From the NCBI GenBank assembly GCA_022393335.1, contig JAJEKB010021828.1, positions 386,108 through 450,107 on the forward strand: DNA of 64,000 nucleotides. Direction: 5' to 3'. Numbering within the stretch: the stretch's first letter is position 1; every line of letters begins with the position of its first letter. The DNA comes from Macrotrachela quadricornifera. Lineage: Eukaryota; Rotifera; Eurotatoria; Philodinida; Philodinidae. Below the pieces are notes generated by a model that saw only the letters and a list, made by a program, of their open reading frames with translations, searched no databases and was not told the origin of the DNA. A program made the position numbers and the translations under genes. Positions 59,301 to 64,000 of the stretch are shown here, piece after piece.

Positions 59301-61077
59301 CAATGACCTCTCAAGTGTAACCAATGTGAAATGTCATCATTATAAACTTTATTTATTTTTTTTTTTCGTTTTATCTATATTAATCCATCATACAGATGGA
59401 TAAATATAATTTTAAAATATCAATAGTGTATATGTATATACATATACGCGTGTGTGTATATATGAAGAAAGGAAGAAGAAGAAGGAAAAATAATTTGCAC
59501 TTGACTAATATCATCTTTTCACTTTAATTATGCATCATGTTTCACGCGCTCAGCGAGAATATATAAAAAGAAGTACAACATTAGAAGTATACCAAAAAAA
59601 ATACGCAAGTTAACCTCTAAATATGGTATCTTACTCGTCTAATAAATCATTATTCGAACGTGAACGTTGTTTATCATATTTTATTGAGACTTGATGTAAA
59701 TTTTGTTCAGATGTCATATTTATATATTCGACAATATCGAATAAAATATTAATATTTCAAAACCTCTATTGCATGGAATAATGAAAGAATGTAAATAAAA
59801 AAAACAACGACAAATAACTGTTCTATCACCTACTTATATACATATATATATACATGTATATGTATATGAAAAGAACAAACCTTGAAATTTACAATGGCGA
59901 ATAAAAAATGTGACTAGTATGAGAGTATCAGCAGGTGATAGCATACAGTGAGAACAAACTTGACGTGATTTTTTTTTTAATTACTTGATACATTGATGTA
60001 TTCAGAGATAGTTTCATGATTGACTGGAAAGAAAAAAGAAAAGATATAGGCGAACGAGAAAGAGAAAAAAACCAAAAAGTCAAAATTTAGTTTGATTATC
60101 AGTACAGGTGAATTCAGAGAGGTTTGTTCAGTTATATATTATTGTTTCTTAATTCATACCTTATTGATTTCATATGCTAAATAGATTGTCAAAAAGAAGA
60201 AAACAATTGATTGTCGTCGTATTCATATAATATAAAGAGATTGATATGTTATATTTGATTTGCGACTGGCAATGACCTTATCAATATTACGCTAAGAAAC
60301 GAGAGATAGGCAGAAAAGAAAGAAAAGCTGGTGCAGAAAAAAACGAGAGAAAAAAAGATAGTACAACACCAATTAATTGCAGAAAAAATAAGACGAGCAT
60401 CAATAGACAGATGAAAAGGAACATCATTTATAGATAGATTTTGTCTTAATAAAGCAAAAATTTATGTAAGACCGTTTATCATCATTTAGGAAGAATTCTC
60501 TTTAAAATAAATGTCTTTTTTCTTTTTCTTTTCTTCTATGATTTTGATACAAGTCTTAAATATTAATATTCTTGTTAGAATATATTAATAAAAATATTGA
60601 TATTTTTCTGTTATAAATAGTGATCTATATTTATACAAAATAGGGACTTTTTTGTCTGATAGTGCACAGTTGGAATGCTACATTAGAATTCTATGACAAA
60701 AAAATTAGAAACATCTTATTTACATATCAACATTATATCGACATTTTTCTAGCTTTTTAAGAGATACAAAACGAGAAGCTTACTTACGGCAAAAGATTAT
60801 TTACCGCTGTTTGTCGTGGTGTGATTGTTGAATTGGTTGGTTGTTGTTGTTGTTGTTGTCGAGAAGATTGATAATGTAAAATGTCGGAGCGTGGTTCATT
60901 TGGATATTGATAACGTCGACGAGATATTGAATTAGTAGTCCTACCAATAGGACGAGATTTTGCTTGTGATCGTGACCATCGTGTATAAGATGATGACGAA
61001 TAACCTGTAGTCGTGTCATATTGTGAATCAACAGTAGATGGTGGTATACGTGGTGGTTGTGATGATGGAACTAACAT
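55286..61077 (-). CDS. NUAK1: NUAK-family AMPK-related kinase with alternative first and last coding exons
   Basis: Shared exons: 58354-57969, 57915-57764, 57702-57637, 57572-57526, 57469-57397, 57337-57205. Alternative first coding exons: 61077-60788, 59717-59635, 58709-58633 (all phase 2). Alternative last exons: 57055-56595 (A) and 56337-55286 (B), both phase 1. The longest forms have 535 (A) and 732 (B) residues. Kinase marks: [13 protein letters not shown] glycine loop, VAIKTIKK lysine, [14 protein letters not shown], catalytic [16 protein letters not shown], and [13 protein letters not shown], whose Thr is the LKB1 site in AMPK-related kinases. Exon A gives [10 protein letters not shown]...[11 protein letters not shown], close to NUAK. 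Exon B gives [10 protein letters not shown]...HDWLAYG and a 320-residue S/T/N-rich tail. NUAK kinases act downstream of LKB1 on myosin phosphatase, adhesion and polarity. No UBA-type region is obvious. The symbol denotes the NUAK1/2 family. Confidence 0.88.
56595..57055 (-). CDS. NUAK alternative last exon A
   Basis: Acceptor TGTATAG|GCGCGC. It encodes subdomain XI ([20 protein letters not shown], then [16 protein letters not shown]) and a tail of about 110 residues rich in S, P, N and R, ending SSKHPSRT and a stop. It lies upstream of exon B, so an mRNA using it would end before B is reached. Confidence 0.75.
58633..58709 (-). CDS. NUAK alternative first coding exon 1c
   Basis: ATG at 58709; 25 codons ([20 protein letters not shown] ...) plus 2 bases to the donor AG|GTAAAG. 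Phase 2 fits the common exon at 58354. The acidic, Ser-rich peptide differs from those of exons 1a and 1b. Confidence 0.6.
59635..59717 (-). CDS. NUAK alternative first coding exon 1b
   Basis: ATG at 59717; 27 codons ([20 protein letters not shown] ...) plus 2 bases to the donor GA|GTAAGA. Phase 2 fits the common exon at 58354. It has its own AT-rich and microsatellite-rich upstream region (CA/TA repeats near 59850). Confidence 0.6.
60788..61077 (-). CDS. NUAK alternative first coding exon 1a
   Basis: ATG at 61077; 96 codons plus 2 bases to the donor CC|GTAAGTA. It starts [20 protein letters not shown], is basic and Ser/Arg-rich, and has a poly-Gln run (CAA repeat, about 60842-60860). It splices in phase to 58354 to continue ISNGVPGG. 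Confidence 0.65.
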
Positions 61078-64000
61078 TGTTCATAAGTCTCTATCGTCTT
61101 TGTTATGTGCTCCAACTACGACTAGAGTAGGAACAAGAGAAAGAAGAAGAAATGATCAAGCACTAGTTTGGTGAACTTTCTTCTCTTTCGAGACAATTTT
61201 TTTCTCTTTTGTCTGCGTTCTTCTTTCCCGCAAAACGCACACATTTCTCTTCTCGTCTAATAATCGTAATACAGAAGGAAAAAAGAGAAAAAAAAAAGTA
61301 ACTTGTATATTCGCAAATTGATCAAAAAAAAAAACTAATGATTGCCGTCAAATGAATACGTCAAAAAAAGATAGGCTCATCATCAATCGATCACAGTAAA
61401 AAGAAGAAGAAGAAGGAAAGAAATAAAAATCATTTCACTATTTTGAGCAATGATTACAAACAATGCATACACTGATTTGTAATTTTTATTGCCATGTAAT
61501 AAATGTTTTATGTGTATATCACGAACAAGGATAAAAGACAAAAGAAAAACAAAATATTACTACAATATAGTCTCTCATGTCTATTTCCATTAAGATGGGT
61601 CTCTATTTGTCACAAATAAATCGTGTCACCATTGAAAGCGCTCGCACTTTATCATATATGTCGTAACTAAGTAGTTTTACGCTTGAATACATATGTTTTG
61701 ATGTTCTCTTTATGGCACGTCAAACGAAACATATACATTAATAAAATGATTACTTATTTTAGAAATATGTAAAGATTTAATCTATCACTAAAATCTTTTT
61801 TCAAACAATTTATTCACTAATGTTGTTTAACGTATCATAATGATGATATTTTTTTTATTCCATGTCATAATTACTCTAACATATGTTTTTAATATTGTTT
61901 TTGAAAGTAAATGTTACTTATTGATTTTAAGTTTTACAATTTATTAATTCTATTATATGATATTGATATAAATTGATTCGAACTTTCATACAAGTATTGA
62001 ATATTTTCTTGTTATGCATCATATACATTTGAACTATGCTTGTCTTTCCATCATCAACATACATCATACTAATTTGATTATTTATAAAAATCTCATTATT
62101 CTCGTAATATAAAACAAATAATTCATTTTAAATATATATATGAGAAAGTAAGAATCAATCTATAAATAGATCATCTAAATCAAAGTTACAATCGATAATA
62201 ATTACCGATGGGCAGATACAACTTTTTTTTATCAGTCGGTCTGCATTTTTGTGAAACATGATCTACAAGCACTGTTGGAGTAAAGCAATAGAAATTTAGA
62301 CTCTCTATCCATAATACATAACAGATACCTAAACAAGGTTACACTTTAATACAGGCTGTGACAGATATCAAGCAGGAATTATTACATATCTTGACAGATA
62401 TCATTATAAGACAATCACAGACCGTAACAGATAGACTAAATAGTTATGAGTATATTGGAATTGTAACATAGTACAGATGTACTCCAATTATTTAAAAAAA
62501 AATGTTTTAATAAATTCTTACATATATTTGCCTATTTTTGTTGAATTTTATCATCACTATTTGTTGGACAATAGCAAGATGTCATAATATATGAACTATT
62601 TCCTTATCATATTTCTGAAAGGTTACATAAACGAATAGTATGATAATATACAATAAAAATAGACAGAATTAAATGATCTCTCTACGATCAGTCCTACCAA
62701 CTATATCGTATTTCAAATTTCCATTCCAAAGAAATTTTGTTCTAACAATATTTTTCCAACATTTTATTTCTAAAAATTTCTTGTAATGTCTTCTTTGGAG
62801 TCAAGCATGTTTTTACTGATATCAGTGACTATTTCTGTGAGGATATATATGAAGCAGATTATTCTATTAAGTAAAAATTTATCTTGATATCGAAAGTTAT
62901 GTCATTGAAATATAAAAGAATACCACAAGCAAAGATATGAACGGAAATGAATATTAAAAAAATACTATAGTAATGAAACAGGATTCTTACATCATTACTT
63001 TCTAATGATTAAGAGGCAAATATGATTACTAATGGAGAGTTTGATTTGACAGTTATAGGAGGAGGAAAGTGAAAAATGATTCATGTTGATATGACTGTTT
63101 GAACCGATCAGTTTCATTATGAGAGGCATAGAATGTTGAAAAAATGTTTTTTGAAAACTCTAAAATTTAAATAGTATATTTCAAAGATATTTTTGTTTAA
63201 AACAAAACAGTGAATAATTAATCAAAAAAGTTTCAAGTTTTGGTAGGTAATGATCATGTCTAGTTAATAAATAATGATTATTGATTTGATTCTATAGAAA
63301 CAAATTCTTGAGAATATTAACCTATATATCTTTCTTTTTAAAAGGGTTAAAGATTTAAAAATTGAAGATTAAATTTTGTCTAATTGTAGGAGATTAGACA
63401 ATAAAGTTTGAAAATTTTTATATTTGTAATCAGCGAGAAGAAGTCATTTTTTCGGAAAGGGCCGGAACTTTTCGATCACGCTTTTATATATAATTGTAGG
63501 ATGCTTCTTTCCGCTATAATAGATGCTTTCGCTTACAAGGTCATTATGTTCTCAATGTACTGTTTTAGATAGACGTTAACAAAATGAAGTAATCAAATAT
63601 GATAATAGTCTTCTTTTCTCTTCTTTATATAGATTTATTTTTTATTATTGTTGTTTTCTATGAGATATTCGGAAAAATTATTTTCGTATATTGTCATATA
63701 TTAGGATATATTTGCATGGAAAACATTGACTTTATTCTTATAGATGATTTATTGAAGTAATTATTCGTACACCTCATGTCATAGATAAAAGCAAATAGTG
63801 TTGTAATAACTAGTAATGATATAATTATAAATTTTAGTAGAGTTGATAGATGAAGATTATTTATACTATATAATTGAAGACGATTTTCTTATCAATAAGA
63901 TGAGAATTTCTACTTTGTAAACATGACAATTTTATCATGTTTCATCTTCAATAATTCTTTATCAAACACATCAAATCGATTGGTAAAAAATGATCTTATG
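61078..64000. other. Upstream flank of the NUAK gene, no further gene seen
   Basis: The first 300 bases are purine/pyrimidine-rich (GAAGAAGAAG, TTTCTCTTTT) as in the other 5' flanks here. The rest is AT-rich with no open frame over 60 codons and no recognisable repeat family. A loose repetition of GACAGATATC-like words occurs at about 62355-62430. Confidence 0.5.

Overview
The window looks like nuclear DNA of a small metazoan, most likely a rotifer and probably a bdelloid. The DNA is very AT-rich. Most introns are only about 50-70 bp, with GTAAG/GTATG donors and T-rich TTTAG acceptors. Codons are AT-ending, proteins are rich in N, S and Q tracts, and the gene set is animal (NUAK-type kinase, p50RhoGAP, DNAAF5, TFIIIC subunit, BTB-kelch, PPP1R3). 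The organism is inferred; nothing in the window names it. No rRNA, tRNA, CRISPR or bacterial operon structure was seen. All multi-exon models below were joined by eye, and intron phases were checked to sum to an open frame.

There are two compartments. Positions 1 to about 25,500 are gene-poor and repeat-rich. They hold the 5' end of an unknown gene (1-707, minus), one 15-exon gene of unknown function (14124-7158, minus), and a decaying F-box/LRR gene (25497-24740, minus). Around these lie several DNA-transposon-like elements: two related long-TIR elements at 3078-4068 and 18167-19096, a pogo-like element at 4432-5256, a palindromic insertion at 7297-8255, a short-TIR family at about 10.7 and 21.4 kb, and a 2.1-kb foldback structure at 22290-24395 with 34-bp repeats in its arms.

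Positions 26,880 to 61,080 are gene-dense. In order: DEDDy 3'-5' exonuclease (minus), ARHGAP1-like BCH/Sec14-RhoGAP protein (minus), NZF/coiled-coil protein of TAB2/3 type (minus), DNAAF5/HEATR2 (plus, divergent from the NZF gene), PPP1R3-type PP1 targeting subunit (minus, convergent with DNAAF5), BTB-kelch protein (minus), GTF3C2-like TFIIIC WD40 subunit (plus), and a NUAK-family kinase (minus). The genes do not form one pathway. They cover signalling and cytoskeleton (ARHGAP1, NUAK, TAB-like), cilia assembly (DNAAF5), glycogen/PP1 (PPP1R3), ubiquitin ligase adaptor (BTB-kelch) and Pol III transcription (GTF3C2).

The two most unusual observations are these. (1) The NUAK gene has three alternative first coding exons and two alternative last coding exons. 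All are phase-compatible, and each last exon encodes its own version of kinase subdomain XI plus its own tail. (2) A roughly 960-bp insertion made of CG-containing palindromes and a 71-bp tandem repeat with intron-like splice signals sits exactly inside a coding exon. It is flanked by a 4-bp duplication, and removing it restores the frame.
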